DNA of 64,000 nt from Seriola aureovittata (GCF_021018895.1 NC_079381.1:11231001-11295000), one strand, 5' to 3'. Positions 29,362 through 40,806 are shown, numbered from the stretch's first letter. Made by a program: numbers and translations. Notes: generated from the sequence alone by a model not told the origin.

Positions 29362-30535
29362 GAGGGGGTCCTCTGTCGGTAGGACAATAGTCAGTGGCAG
29401 CAGCAGCAGCAGCTGACCAGAGAATCCCTTTTTCTTTTGTCATCCTGCATAATGACGTCTCCACCACACACACTCTGTCTCTCCCTTACCCTCCCTCCCT
29501 CCCTCCCTTCCTCCTCACCCCATTACTGCTCATCCCTCCTACTGATTTAGCATTAAGGGACTTCAGCATCTTCTCTGTATTTCTCTACTTAACTCTCTCA
29601 TCCCTCTTTCTTGGCCTCTACCTTCTCCTTTCTTTCATTTTGGAAATCATACCCCTGTGACTTCCATGTATTTTTCTGTCCACCCTGCTCCTCAAACTCA
29701 CATATTCGCTCTGTAAATCATTTGCCGTATACATGTGTCTTTGTGTGTCTGTGTTTGAACAAGTGTATGGGTTTGTATATATGTTTTCTAGCCTTTGCTC
29801 CTAAAAAATGTAACCTCTAAGACACTCTCCAAACTCAGTAAATGTTTCCACTACAGGCCATATGTTCATTGTGTGTATGTCCAGCTCCCATCTGTGTGCA
29901 ACCTGTGTATATTGACATCTGCTTCATTTTTTTCAGTGAAAGAGACATCAGTTCACTTATGACGCTGACTGAACAGACTTATTATCAGCAAAATCTACTT
30001 TATCTATGATAAGTTAAAGTACTTATAGAATTGTAATATTTTGTTGCTCGAAATAGAGCAAGTTTGAACTATTTTTATTATTATTATTATTGTTGTTCCA
30101 AAGGGTCACAGGATAAATCTGAGGGGTTGTGAGATGATTAATGGGGCAGGAAGGAAAAAAAAGGATAAAATATTTATTATTTAAATAAACCATGTAAGAA
30201 GTTCAGTGGGGAAATCAGTTTTTGTGGAGCTGCTAACAAGTCATACACATCTGAAATGTGATAAGGGGCCCCAACTCACGGTTTGTGTTGCTTAGATTGT
30301 TGACAGTACATAATAAAATAATAAAATGTCCACACCCTCATTCATTTCTTATTTCCAACTGCTAAATGAAGTAATCCCAGCCTATGGGCAGTGGGGACCC
30401 TGATCAGATGTTACAGTAAAAGGGCTGATGAAGTTCTAACTGAGAGGATGGTGGACAATGTGGATGCCTTCAGCTTTGTATGGACAGTAGGGAGGGTATT
30501 GTGTGCATTGAGGGAGGAGGGGTGGGGGGTGGGTA

Positions 30536-30573
30536 TGTGTGTGTGTGTGTGTGTGTGTGTGGGGGGGGGGGGG
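30536..30573 (+). repeat. (TG)n followed by a 13-G run
   Basis: A TG tract ends in 13 consecutive G (30561-30573) followed by CGGCGG. G-rich sequence begins upstream (GGAGGAGGGGTGGGGGGTGGG at about 30512-30533). It has G-quadruplex potential on the + strand. Confidence 0.85.
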
Positions 30574-31095
30574 CGGCGGTTGTCCTCCTAATAGTCTTGA
30601 ACCTTAAAATAAAACTCTTCTTCTTTCTCTTCCCCTTTCTTTGTAACTTGTTGTTAACCAATCCAGTCCGGAACACTGTACAGGTGACTGCATTTTGTGC
30701 AGTTGAAATGAATAATACTGACCAACTCAAATGGTCAGTCAGCAAGAAAAGCATACAGGCTGGCAAACATCTTGTAAGACAGACAGTTCATCAGCTGAAG
30801 TGATGAACCCACTGAAGTGTGGTGGGAATTTTCCTGTCAAATATGTGGTTAGTTCAGCCTGTCTATGCAAAGGTACTGGAAAGTTTTGTGCATGACCAAT
30901 TGAAGTTATCGCTTCCTCTCTCTCTTCGTGGGAACCTTGCTAAAAGGTTTTCCTCTCTCACTCTTTCTGTTCTCCTGGAAAGAAAAGTGAGGGCAAACTG
31001 AGGGGTCCGAGTGTGTCACTAAGTTTCGCTTAGTTATGTGCATGCATGTGTGTGTGTTAAAAATGAGAGAAGTCCTGTATGTGGCTCTGATTATG

Positions 31096-31149
31096 TATGT
31101 GTATGTGTGTATGTGTGTATGTGTGTGTGTGTGTGTGTGTATGTGTGTT
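31096..31149. repeat. (TG)n/(TATG)n microsatellite
   Basis: Imperfect TG tract with TATG interruptions. Confidence 0.9.
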
Positions 31150-31159
31150 TGCACTTGTT

Positions 31160-31340
31160 TGGTAGCTCTCCTCCCTGCAGCACCAGGTGATATGGCCTGG
31201 TACGGAAGGTCACCACTGTGATGTCACTTCCCCTTCCTCTCCGGATATTCCCAGCATTCTACTGCCAGCAGCCGGGAACTCTGGGAACTAAGAGCAGGAA
31301 ACCTGGCTCCTTTGCAGGAGAGAGAGAGAGTGAGCGATAG
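31160..31340. promoter_or_regulatory. Possible regulatory patch, CRE/ETS-like motifs
   Basis: A GC-richer island in AT-rich DNA with TGATGTCA (CRE/ATF-like) at 31219-31226, directly followed by ACTTCC and CCTTCCTCT (ETS-like on the minus strand). No exon is attached to it. It lies about 1 kb beyond the 3' end of ambp. The call rests on motif density only. Confidence 0.25.
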
Positions 31341-32237
31341 TGATAGAGCAAGTAGTGTGGAGGTTATGTAGTGATTTTTCAGCACTTTAGACTCATTTGC
31401 TGTAAAAAAACAAAACCAAAAACAAACAAACAGTGTGGAGACAGTTAAAGTAGATTGAGAAGCCCCAATGACACAGGAATGAGGGACCCTCTGTTGTGTA
31501 CTGTTTGTGTCATTTACTGTAGAAATGTGAGTGTGTGTGTGTGTGATTGAAATTGTGTCACACACATGAATCCTCTTTAAATGGAGAAATATTGCCCCCT
31601 CCTGGTTATACCCACATATAGGAAATCAGTAGGATCCAAAGACTGTGTATAGAAAGTGGGTTGGCCCGGTAGATGACGGAGTCTGAGACTGATTTTATTT
31701 CCGCACTGTTCACACTAGTGTATGTGTAAATATAACACACATCATTTTTTTATTTCCTTTGACCCTATAAAACTGAGCACAAAGGTTTTGAAGTGGAAAC
31801 ACTTTCCTTTGCTGTAAACCAGGTTTGATGAGAGGAGCAAAATACAGAATGACCTTAAGGCACCGTTATTACACCAAATAAGGAAATATTTCATACCTTA
31901 TATGTTATGAGGGCTATGTATGAATAGTTATATTTATTTTGTTTGTGAAATGGAAACATTGTCACTCAGTATTTAAGATACAGCAGATTTACAGCAGATA
32001 CAACCAACAACCTCCACTGGTTTACTCTGATAAAGCTCTATAATGCTGCAGTCGGTCAGTGGTAAGAGTGTAATGAGAGCATATAACTGGTTATCCTTAT
32101 GTGAATCTGAAAAGGAAGAAAGCCCAGATTTTTGTCTGGTCTCATTTGCATATATTTATAGAGCAACTACATGAGCAGAAGCCTATCAACAATTCAATAA
32201 ACAATAAAAACACCAGCCAAACAGAGTAATGACTTGT
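31341..32237. other. Intergenic DNA downstream of ambp
   Basis: Apart from a short TG tract near 31530 and a CTCF-like motif at 31594-31606, I see nothing recognisable before the ambp polyadenylation signal. Confidence 0.45.
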
Positions 32238-32243
32238 TTTATT
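32238..32243 (-). terminator. ambp: Polyadenylation signal AATAAA of ambp
   Basis: AATAAA on the minus strand, about 137 nt past the stop codon in the 26-nt last coding exon. This implies a short 3' UTR. Confidence 0.7.
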
Positions 32244-32379
32244 GGTGATCTGTTGTGATATGACTTCTCATATTTTGTGAGTGCTTAGACAAATTCATGT
32301 TTCTTTACTGTGCACCTTCTGTGATGCTGGTTCATGCTGCATTAGTGTATTATAAGTTCAGAAGAGCACATCATGTCAC

Positions 32380-34919
32380 TCAGTTTGTATTCAGGAGCTC
32401 TCCGTCTGTAAAAGAGCAAAAGGACATTAAATCATATGTTGGCGGAGGCAGTTTAACCAAGTTTTCTTTGTGATAACAGAAGTTATCTCAGTGTGTTGAA
32501 TTCTCTTTCTTCAACTGAGTCTGTGATGTTTCCATGGGCTAGGTCAACGAGATGAGTGTGTGTTTCTATTTGCACTCTCTGTGTGTTGCTGTTCTGCATT
32601 ATCTCACCATCTTTAACCACCCCGCAGTACTCCTCACACTCAGCCTTGCTGTAGAACTTGTTGGCGTTGGTCTGGCAGAAGCCCTGTTTGTAGGGCACAC
32701 AGAGACCAATGGTGGAGTCAAAGGACCAGATGGGTGGCTGACCTGTGCAGGGTTCGGCTGCCAATGGCAGACGGCACACAGCTGGAGAGACAGAACAGAG
32801 CAGTGCTGATATTTTTTTATGTATTTCCATTGTTATACATACATATATGTATTTCCAGTCCACACATGAGCATCATGACGGGCAGTGATACTTAATTCTG
32901 GCCCATGGATGTACTTTTTTCTGTTTTCATGCTGTTATTCATGAGGATAGAAGTTAGCTGAAGGGAAGTGTACATCCTTCTCCCACCAAATTGCCAGCAA
33001 TTAGTTGTAAGAAAATGGCTTCTCAAATTGTGGAAGAAAGTGGTTCAAAAGCAAACAAAATTAAAATAAATACATTCACATAATTAACTAGAAATGGATA
33101 AAAATATTGATCTATGTATTTCATATCATCCCATATGCAGATATTGTGTTCTGTGTTTCAGCCCTCACCCTCAGTGCGACATCTCTGCAGACACTCTCTC
33201 TCACTCTGAAAGTTGTTCTGGTTGCCCAAACACCCTCCATACTTAAAGATTGCACAGCTCAATGAGGAGGCGTTGTAGTAGTAACGCTGGTGCAACCCAA
33301 AACATGGTCCCGTATCTGGTTCTGCTTGACAAGCCTCTATAGAAGGGGGGTGGGTGGCATAAGAAAAAAATAGTTCGAATGTTACAACATCCGAATCAAG
33401 ATCTCTGATTTCTCAGTCAGCACATGCTCATTTTCATGACTGTGATACACTGTACATTTATCATTAATTATCATACCGGTTCCATTGAAAAGAGGTGAAT
33501 CATCAGCAGAACCCTCCTCCTCTGCAGCAACCATAACAGGGATCAAAGTTCTCCTCACCCGCTACATCACACAGAGTCAGTCAGATATACAAAGCCACAC
33601 ATTCTCCTTAATATTTTAAACAATTCTGTAACTCCCTCTTCCAGTGTTATATTGAAGCTATACTGCTACTAATATACAAAATATTATATAATAATATTCT
33701 GTTGTTGCAGCATTACATTAAGAGTAGAATTCTATATGCCCATATTAATGGAACAATACTAAAATGCATTGTCCACATTCATTTAAACTTTTCACAATAC
33801 TTTTTACGATATGTACTTTTACTTCAGTGTATGCTTTTTTTCTCCAGTTTTCAGTCAGAAAATTATGACCAGCATTAAATGTATTTTTGAGTAATATATT
33901 GCTGTTAAAGGGGATTTATATTTGACTGTACTCAACAAGAAGAATAAAACTTCAGTAGAGCTTCAACCAATTGTTAAAAATGCAGATGATGCATAATAAA
34001 ACAATATAAATCAGATGATGTATTTTCAGTACCTGAGGCTCAGGCTCAGGCTGAGCTGATGGTTCTGCCACTACCTCTCCAGGAACACAGTCACCTGCAC
34101 AGAAATTCAATGAAAACATTTAGACTCTTTTAACATCTTCAGTTTTTCTTAATGTGTCGTTAATTAAATAAAGACCTGAACTGAAGTGTTTCATCTCTCT
34201 CCTCTCTCCCTTACCTTTGTCCTGCTTAATGATAATAGTGTCGGCACTCATTCCCTCTTGTCTGACCAGTGTTTTGAAGTCCTCCAGCACAGTGGGTCTC
34301 ACAGCCATAGTCCGACCTGAACGGGACATAGTCATTTATTTGAAACTGATGCACAGTAAACTCAAATTTTAGTACAGTGTAAGTTTTTTATTCATTTGGT
34401 CTATCTTACAATGAATTAGGGGAAATCCTAAGACTTGAATAAAGTGAATAAAAACTAATTATACAGGCAACAGAAATAAAAAATATACTTGTTTGATTTT
34501 GTTTTGTGTTTTATTCAGCAGTATTTTGGTTGAAATGCTGCTGAAACACCTACAAAGAAATCATCAGTCAAGACTGCTTTTCAAAATAAAACAATAGGGA
34601 AAAAAAATCCATGGAGAGTGTGCACTTACTATAAAGCTTCAATGAGATGCTCTTCTCCCTTGATGATTTCTGTTTGCTCATTATCACTATTGCGTACTCG
34701 TTGTAGTTTGTGTGAACCACGTAGGCATCCACGTCTGACCCATACCCTGCAGGAAGGACAGCACAGGGACAGTGAGGGAGTCACAGCTGCACCAGAGACA
34801 GAGCTGAAAGGTTATAGAGAAGGAGACTGACAGAGATACATACTCTCAACATGGTAGAAGAACCGTCCTGGTGTGGTGGTTAACTCGTATTCCCCAGAGA
34901 TCTCCTTACATGTCCCATG

Positions 34920-34992
<73 letters not shown>

Positions 34993-36231
34993 CCTCTTTT
35001 ACATCATCGTTACATATCCAACTAAATCTGACTAAATGTGCAAAATATACCAGATGAGATCAACCTGAGATTTTAGACTCTTTATTTTGACTGTTGCACT
35101 GAGATGTTTTTGATCTAATCTTGACAAACCACTGACAGCCTCAGTCTGTGCACAATAATTTACATAATACGTAGATACATTTGTTATTTACATTTTTTCC
35201 CCCTCTAATTTCTGTCAATTTTGCATTAGCTAATTCCCCAAAACATTTTATATAGCAATAATTGCATGTATGTATTTCTTTCATTTTTTATTTTTTTTTT
35301 TACAGATTTGTATTATTTTAATGTGTCTAATGAGCAACTACAACTTTCAAAAAATGTTTTCCATCTGTGTGCCTCTGTGTGTTTCTGTCATACATACGCT
35401 TTTACAAACCTGAGTACGGTTCGTTTCATCTTGAGTTTGTCTTCGCTGGTGCCTCTTTGCAGAACCAGCTTACCAATGGCTGCATCTCCCCGGTGACGCT
35501 GCATATGGGGACATGTACTTGCAATGGCAACATCATGCCAAGTTCCCAAAAACTGTTAGGAAGAGAAGCCATAATATACTTGATAATATATACTGTACAT
35601 AACACACATAAAACCTAAACCTGAATTTGGTACAGTACTGCTGGTTCAGTATATATATATATATATATGTATTTATATATATATAAATAAATACATAAAA
35701 AATTGTTGCTAAAAAATGAAGATGTTGTTCAAGGCATTTCTTTTGCAATGCTGAGACCAGTAATGCACACGGCTCAGTACAGCCTTCCCAATGGAAACCA
35801 TGTTGAATTTGTTGAAATTGAATTTAATACTTAAGAGAGGCACTGCTTTAAAGTTTTCAACCATTTAATGCATAAAAATTTGGTTTAATGTATTTTGAGG
35901 TCATTATGTTATGAAGGTTTCCACTGCCTGTAGAATGTCAATCTAACAATAGAAAGAAAATGACAGAAAAGAGAATACAAAGGATGTACAGAAGTACATT
36001 TCTACACCTCTGCGTTTAATCTTAATATACTAAATCTATAAATTGAAGTGAAAGATTATTACGCAAATATAGGAGGAAAAATAAAACGTAAGATTGCAGG
36101 ACTCAACCACTCACCTGGGCCAAGTCAAAGTTCTCCTGTGTGGCGTAGAGAGGTTCTGGGAGAACAAGGAGCCCCTCAAGGGTCGAGGTCCATCCCAGGA
36201 CCAGCAGGGGAACCAGAATCACTTTCTGCAT
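32380..36231 (-). CDS. ambp: Alpha-1-microglobulin/bikunin precursor, 10 exons
   Basis: Secreted precursor cleaved into the lipocalin alpha-1-microglobulin (radical/heme scavenger) and bikunin, the Kunitz light chain of inter-alpha-inhibitors. Coding exons: 36231-36115, 35552-35410, 34920-34844, 34746-34630, 34316-34215, 34094-34033, 33561-33477, 33336-33169, 32781-32608, 32405-32380; 1071 nt, 356 aa (human 352). Signal peptide is about residues 1-20. The lipocalin has GTW at 42-44, the reactive-Cys motif STCP (Cys53) and a disulfide pair Cys91/Cys188. The RVRR processing site is at 207-210. Kunitz 1 spans Cys237-Cys287 and Kunitz 2 Cys293-Cys343, each with six Cys. The P1 residues are Phe247 and Thr303, where human has Met and Arg; the glycosaminoglycan Ser context is EEEGSA, not EEEGSG. 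The last exon adds DGELLNTN. If the last intron were retained, an unrelated tail would be read to 32483. Confidence 0.95.
34923..34990. repeat. (CA)n tract abutting the ambp exon 3 acceptor
   Basis: 68 bp of pure CA on the + strand. On the transcribed strand it is (TG)n ending directly in the acceptor AG (34922-34921), in place of a normal pyrimidine tract. Confidence 0.95.
35651..35695. repeat. (AT)n microsatellite in ambp intron 1
   Basis: Alternating AT with GT and TTT interruptions, just upstream of exon 2 on the transcribed strand. Confidence 0.85.
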
Positions 36232-36476
36232 CCTATCAGCCTGTCTGCTCACTCGTCTCTGAGAGGACTAAAGCCTAAGACACTGAAACCCAGGAAAGGG
36301 CTACCTGCTCTCAACTCTTCAAAGGGGGGACGGGGCATTGACCTGTTATATGTGTGCTGCGGCCCTTGCATGTACACACTCCCGCTGCCGAGTAAATAAC
36401 AAACAAGTAAGAGAGCAAAGTTCTGCTTGTCTCTGTCTCGCTCTGTGTGACCTGACTTGCCTGGGCAGCTGACCAC

Positions 36477-36530
36477 TTAAACATTGGACTTCAGGTTTAG
36501 CAACGTCAACAAATCAATACCTGTCTTAAT
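36477..36530 (-). promoter_or_regulatory. Putative ambp upstream block shared with paralog
   Basis: About 250 bp upstream of the ATG. The words TGGACTTCAG and AAATCAATAC recur in the same order upstream of the ambp-like gene (40365-40418). In both, the minus strand gives GTATTGATT plus TTGTT-type words resembling liver-factor (FOXA/HNF) sites. No clear TATA box was seen. Shared ancestry of the duplicate alone could explain the match. Confidence 0.4.
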
Positions 36531-36710
36531 CTGACATACAAATGAGTAACAACTACCTGATATTTCATCCTGTACATGTGAAGTTTATATTGCAAATTTT
36601 CCTATGCTGGATGGGGCTTTTATCTTGTCAAATTCTACAAGTATGTGGTTTAATCTGTGGCACAGGGTCCACACCCCAACCCAGTCCCGTTTCTACATTT
36701 TGGAACTACA

Positions 36711-36984
36711 TTCTACATTTCAAACCAAATGCAATTTTCATGTCTATTGTGAATGTGACCTCCCAGTCACACCAAAAATGAATGCAGCTATTGTTATTGT
36801 AATTGCTTCACCTATGCTTTTCCTGCTATGACAAGTCAAAATATGTGGGCCAGGAAAAGTCTACAGCCTGCTGGGAAAAAGACAAAATGATAACAGTAAT
36901 GTCACACATGACAGAGAAAACATAAAAACAAATGCACGTTTGTTCTGATTCATGATGATAGTGCCATCACTCATTCCAAGTTGT
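36711..36984 (-). pseudogene. Direct copy of ambp-like intron 5/part of exon 5
   Basis: This 274-bp segment matches 38690-38961 of the ambp-like gene closely in the same orientation. On the minus strand its upstream end reads QLGMSDGTIIMNQN, the C-terminal half of exon 5. The donor equivalent is changed: ACAGAGGTAGG in the gene, ACAAACGTGCA here. Homology stops abruptly inside the exon. It is a dead exon fragment. Confidence 0.8.
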
Positions 36985-37000
36985 TCTACAATTTGGAACT

Positions 37001-37020
37001 ACAGCTCCCATAATGCTTTG
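37001..37020 (+). promoter_or_regulatory. ZNF143/SBF-type promoter motif
   Basis: ACTACAGCTCCCATAATGC is a close match to the vertebrate ZNF143/THAP11 site (consensus like ACTACAATTCCCAGAATGC), which is typical of housekeeping promoters. A possible first exon follows on the + strand, at about 37160-37285. Confidence 0.5.
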
Positions 37021-37159
37021 GGAGATGTAAACAAGAAGTACAAAGCTGCCGTGGAGTCAGTGGGTTAAGCTGTGGGCTACGACTTGAGCCCTGTTTTATT
37101 TAACCCCAAACATTGTTCACATTTTTACAAACTGACACCATTAAAAACATGCCAAATTA

Positions 37160-37285
37160 GATATCAGCAGTTCCTGCTTGTAATGTACCTGTGGATGTAA
37201 AGACAGCTGTCACTGAATCACTGAAGAAAAACATGATGATTCCCAGGGAAGTTCTGGAGAAAAGTCTTATTTCTAAGATCCCTAA
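37160..37285 (+). other. Candidate first exon of an unidentified + strand transcript
   Basis: Downstream of the ZNF143-type motif an open stretch reads VPVDVKTAVTESLKKNMMIP and then REVLEKSLISKIP, and ends at a consensus donor (CCTAA/GTGAGT at 37285/37286). The likely start is ATG ATG at about 37232. An in-frame stop lies just upstream at about 37159. I do not recognise the protein and found no convincing second exon before the minus-strand ambp-like gene. It may be a real small exon, a relic, or chance. Confidence 0.3.
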
Positions 37286-37884
37286 GTGAGTTTGTGGGTT
37301 TGTGTTTGTCTGTTGGTTCGATTATGACTGAGATATAAAATATGAGAACAGGACTTACAGGAAACTCTTATCTATAAGCATTTAAGAACATACATGCTTT
37401 TCTTCACCAACCTGGACTATTGCTTTTCAGCCGATATTATTTTGTATAAGAATGTTAACTAACCAATGAATCTAAATAATAAATTCATTTTAGTATCCTA
37501 CTTTCATTTATTACTTATATCTAGAAAGTAATCGGTGATGGCAAGGCACTGAGAAACAACATAATGTCATGTCACCATAAACAGCAGAAAATACGAGCAC
37601 TTCATTCAGCAGATAGACAGAAGCTTTATGGGGAGATGAAGTGAAATTACTACAGGTACCAGACAAGCAATAAATTACTAATTATGAAAAGAGACCTTAA
37701 TAGTATGTCAGCCCCTTAGGACTCCATATTCCTGCCTTTCTCTCTATCTTTTATTGTCTTTAACTTACTACACATGTTTGAAAATGAGGTGAGGCTCAGT
37801 CAAACGTTGCAGTACGAGGGTAGTATTGGCTTCGTGTGCTGTAGCACTGAAAAGTCAAATGCACTCAAATAAACACTGAATCAT

Positions 37885-37890
37885 TTTATT
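37885..37890 (-). terminator. Distal polyadenylation signal of the ambp-like gene
   Basis: AATAAA on the minus strand, about 335 nt past the stop. A nearer AATAAA lies at 38140-38145, 80 nt past the stop. Either could be used. Confidence 0.5.
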
Positions 37891-38224
37891 ACAAATTAAT
37901 TTGGATTAATACTTTTCATATATATGAAAAATGCAATATCACAATAAAACAATGAGATGGAAACATATTCATACAATTTGCACTGCATTTGTAGGAAACC
38001 AGTACCAGTGACAATAACAGTTGTTTTTTCCATTGAAGATGTGACAACGTGATTGTCTTGTGAGTGTTTGTGTGATGACCCTCCTCTTCAGTTTGTCCAC
38101 ATGACCTCTCACCTTGTGCAGTCTTACAGTAAACATACATTTATTAATATATATTAACCTCTCCTTATCCTCACCGCTAATATACGGGGACAAAAAGGAC
38201 CCTGTAGTATTTTTAAGTATTAGT

Positions 38225-40117
38225 TTACAGGTGTACATTACTGCTCCCATGGGCTACCGTATGTGATCTGCGGGAGACTGAGTGACCGTAAAATTCTGAA
38301 GAAAATTTGATACAAACAGTAAACACTAGAGTTTATAGTGACGTGACCATTAAATAACGAATCATTTATCCATGTGGTTAAATATTACCGGAGTTCACAG
38401 CTGGCACCACCTTTCTCTTCAACCTCTTGGTAACAGAAATCTGAAGGATAGATTCACAAGACACAGCTGATTAATGCTCATTCTCATTACAGACACAGAT
38501 CTGTGGCTTCAGTATGCATCATGTCATGTCTGGTGTGTACCTGAGGCTGAGTAGTTGGCTCTGTCTCCAGATCACCTGGAACACACTCGCCTGGGAAGAT
38601 GGGAAGAGATGGGAGAGGGTGTTTATGTTTTTCATGAAGACAACATTGGTCCCTTTGTGTCAAAGAAAAGCCACAGAAAATGTAATTTGCATTTCAAACC
38701 AAATACAATTTTCATGTCTATTGTGAATGTGACCTCCCAATCACACCAAAAATGAATGCAGCTATTGTTATTGTAATTGCTTCACCTATGCTTTTCCTGC
38801 TATGACAAGTCAAAATATGTGGGCCGGGAAAAGTCTACAGGCTGCTGGGAAAAAGACAAAATAATAACAGTAATGTCACAGCAACACAGAGCAAACATAA
38901 AAACAAACCTACCTCTGTTCTGATTCATGATGATAGCGCCATCACTCATTCCAAGTTGTCTCACCAATGTTTTGTAGTTGTCCATCACCGCAGGAGTCAC
39001 ATCCATTGTTCGACCTGAAGAAGGCAGAATTTCTATCACACACACTGATCTGTACATCCAATGACAAACTTGAAACACATTTCAAAAGCATAAGTACAAC
39101 AAATTGTCATTTTGATAGATTCAAGAATGGTCACCCACTATAAAGCTTGGCTGTGGTGGTTTCGTTTCCTGATGGTTTCTCAATGCTCAGCAGAAGCATC
39201 ATTGCATACTCATCATAGTTGGTATGAACCACGTATGTATCAACATCTGCTCCAAACCCTGTGGAAAGGAAAGTGTTGGCAATATGCTGCGTGGCAGATC
39301 TGTGAACAACATATTAGTGGCTGATGTACCAAGTCTGTGGCATTTTAGTTTAAAATTGAAAAAAAATCCTTGTTAATGTGGTGTGAAATGTGTGGACAGA
39401 ATGCACAATTAGATTTAGGATAACAAAAAAAAAAAAAAGGATGGAGAGATGAAAGAAGCTGAGAAACATACTGGCAATATGGTGGAAGAATCGTCCTGGA
39501 GTGTTGGTCAAAGCATAATCTGTGGACGTCTGCTTACATGAGTCATTCCTACACACACACACATGCACAGGTTACACTGAGTTTAACACATTTCAGATTG
39601 TGTGTGCGCTGGCGTGGATGTGAGTCTGACCTGAAACTAGTGGCCGTCATGGTGAAGTTGCTCTCAGAAGCAACATGTTGTAGCTCCAGTGCGACAATGA
39701 CGGGGTTTCCCCTCTTGCGCTTCATGTAGTGAGGACAGGTAGAAACCACTGCCAGCTCATACCACTGCCCCATGAACTGCAAGGTGAATGCAAATATTCG
39801 CTGCACATTAGAAATAAATACCATATAATAGGAAGCATTAGCATATGGAAGGGTATGCACCCATGACAGCATGCTGTTAAGGACAGTGCTATTGTTTACA
39901 GTTTATAATTGTACTCTAATGCGCAACTGGAACAAAATCTGATACTTTCAAAAAACTTTCAAACATTTCAAAAAGATCATTTTCAGTTGCCACTCACCCG
40001 GCTCAGATCAAAGTTCTCCTGTGTGAGGGTAAGAGATTCTGGGAGCACATGGGCCCCCTGGAGGGTCCAGGCTGATCCCAGGACCAGCACAGAAACCAGA
40101 ATCACTGCTCTCTGCAT
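38225..40117 (-). CDS. AMBP-like alpha-1-microglobulin without bikunin, 8 exons
   Basis: Tandem paralog of ambp with the same phases in the lipocalin half. Coding exons: 40117-39998, 39776-39631, 39548-39472, 39258-39139, 39014-38913, 38590-38541, 38440-38389, 38295-38225; 738 nt, 245 aa. Signal peptide about 1-21. The lipocalin domain has GQW at 42-44, STCP with Cys54, and a disulfide pair Cys93 and Cys191 (GECVPG). YVVHTNYDEYA in exon 4 is a strong family match. Exon 7 carries a furin-like RLKR at 211-214. No Kunitz exon lies between it and the next gene; a last exon with a good pyrimidine tract (AATTTTCTTCAG) encodes 22-23 residues starting EFYGHSVSRR and then stops. Secreted small-molecule binding is likely; protease inhibition is not. 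The last exon is predicted by splice signals only. Confidence 0.87.
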
Positions 40118-40364
40118 CCTGCTGTGTTTCTCACCAACCAGTCCTTCATGCACTGCTCCTCCTGCTGCTGCTGCTGCACTACGTCAAACTGCCACAGTGA
40201 GAATGTGAGTTTTCTCAAAATTTTCTACAACACTGCAAAAAAAAAAGAAAAAGAAAAAAAAGTTCTGATGATATCTTTATCTGCTTTTGTGTACTTTTAT
40301 CTGGCATGTGCACTAAAGTGTGTCCATGTGATTGCGTGTTTGTTGGTTCAACTAATCAGCAATG

Positions 40365-40418
40365 AATGACTGGACTTCAGAATCTGTAGCTAAAACAAAC
40401 AACCAATCAATACATGGC
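40365..40418 (-). promoter_or_regulatory. Putative upstream block of the ambp-like gene
   Basis: About 250-300 bp upstream of the start codon. It shares TGGACTTCAG and ATCAATAC with the ambp upstream block. The minus strand contains TTGTTTGTTTT (FOXA-like); just beyond it GATTAGTTGAAC is weakly HNF1-like. Motif reading only. Confidence 0.35.
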
Positions 40419-40806
40419 AGAATTTAGCAGCTGATAAATAGTAGGGAAAAGGCTGCACTGCCACAGTGAGGCTGTACAGTCAAAGATTTATTTTAGAAAA
40501 GTTTGTTCTCTGACATGAGGTGTGAAGAGGGTGGGGGGTGGTAAAAAAATATTTTCTGTCAGGCCAGTGTTGTTGTCTTATAGGCTTTATGATATATGGT
40601 TGCACAGCCAGCTTGAGCGTAATCCAGCACTATGTAATGTGTTAATACAGCTATGAGGTCTTGTTCACAGCAGAAACATACTGATGAGGGGTGAACTCTG
40701 CCCCCTTGTGTTCATATTAGACTACAGGCCTGATTTACACAAGACACAACTCAGCACTACCTCCTGCAGTATACAGCAGATGGAGGGTTCTCAGTACAAA
40801 CTGAGT

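Larger units (their letters stand above)
28901..31160. other. Non-coding DNA with simple repeats
   Basis: No recognised exon. It contains the TG/CG alternating tract at 29321-29361, a (TG)n plus G-run at 30536-30573, and a (TG/TATG)n tract at 31096-31149. Open frames here are driven by these repeats. Confidence 0.5.
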
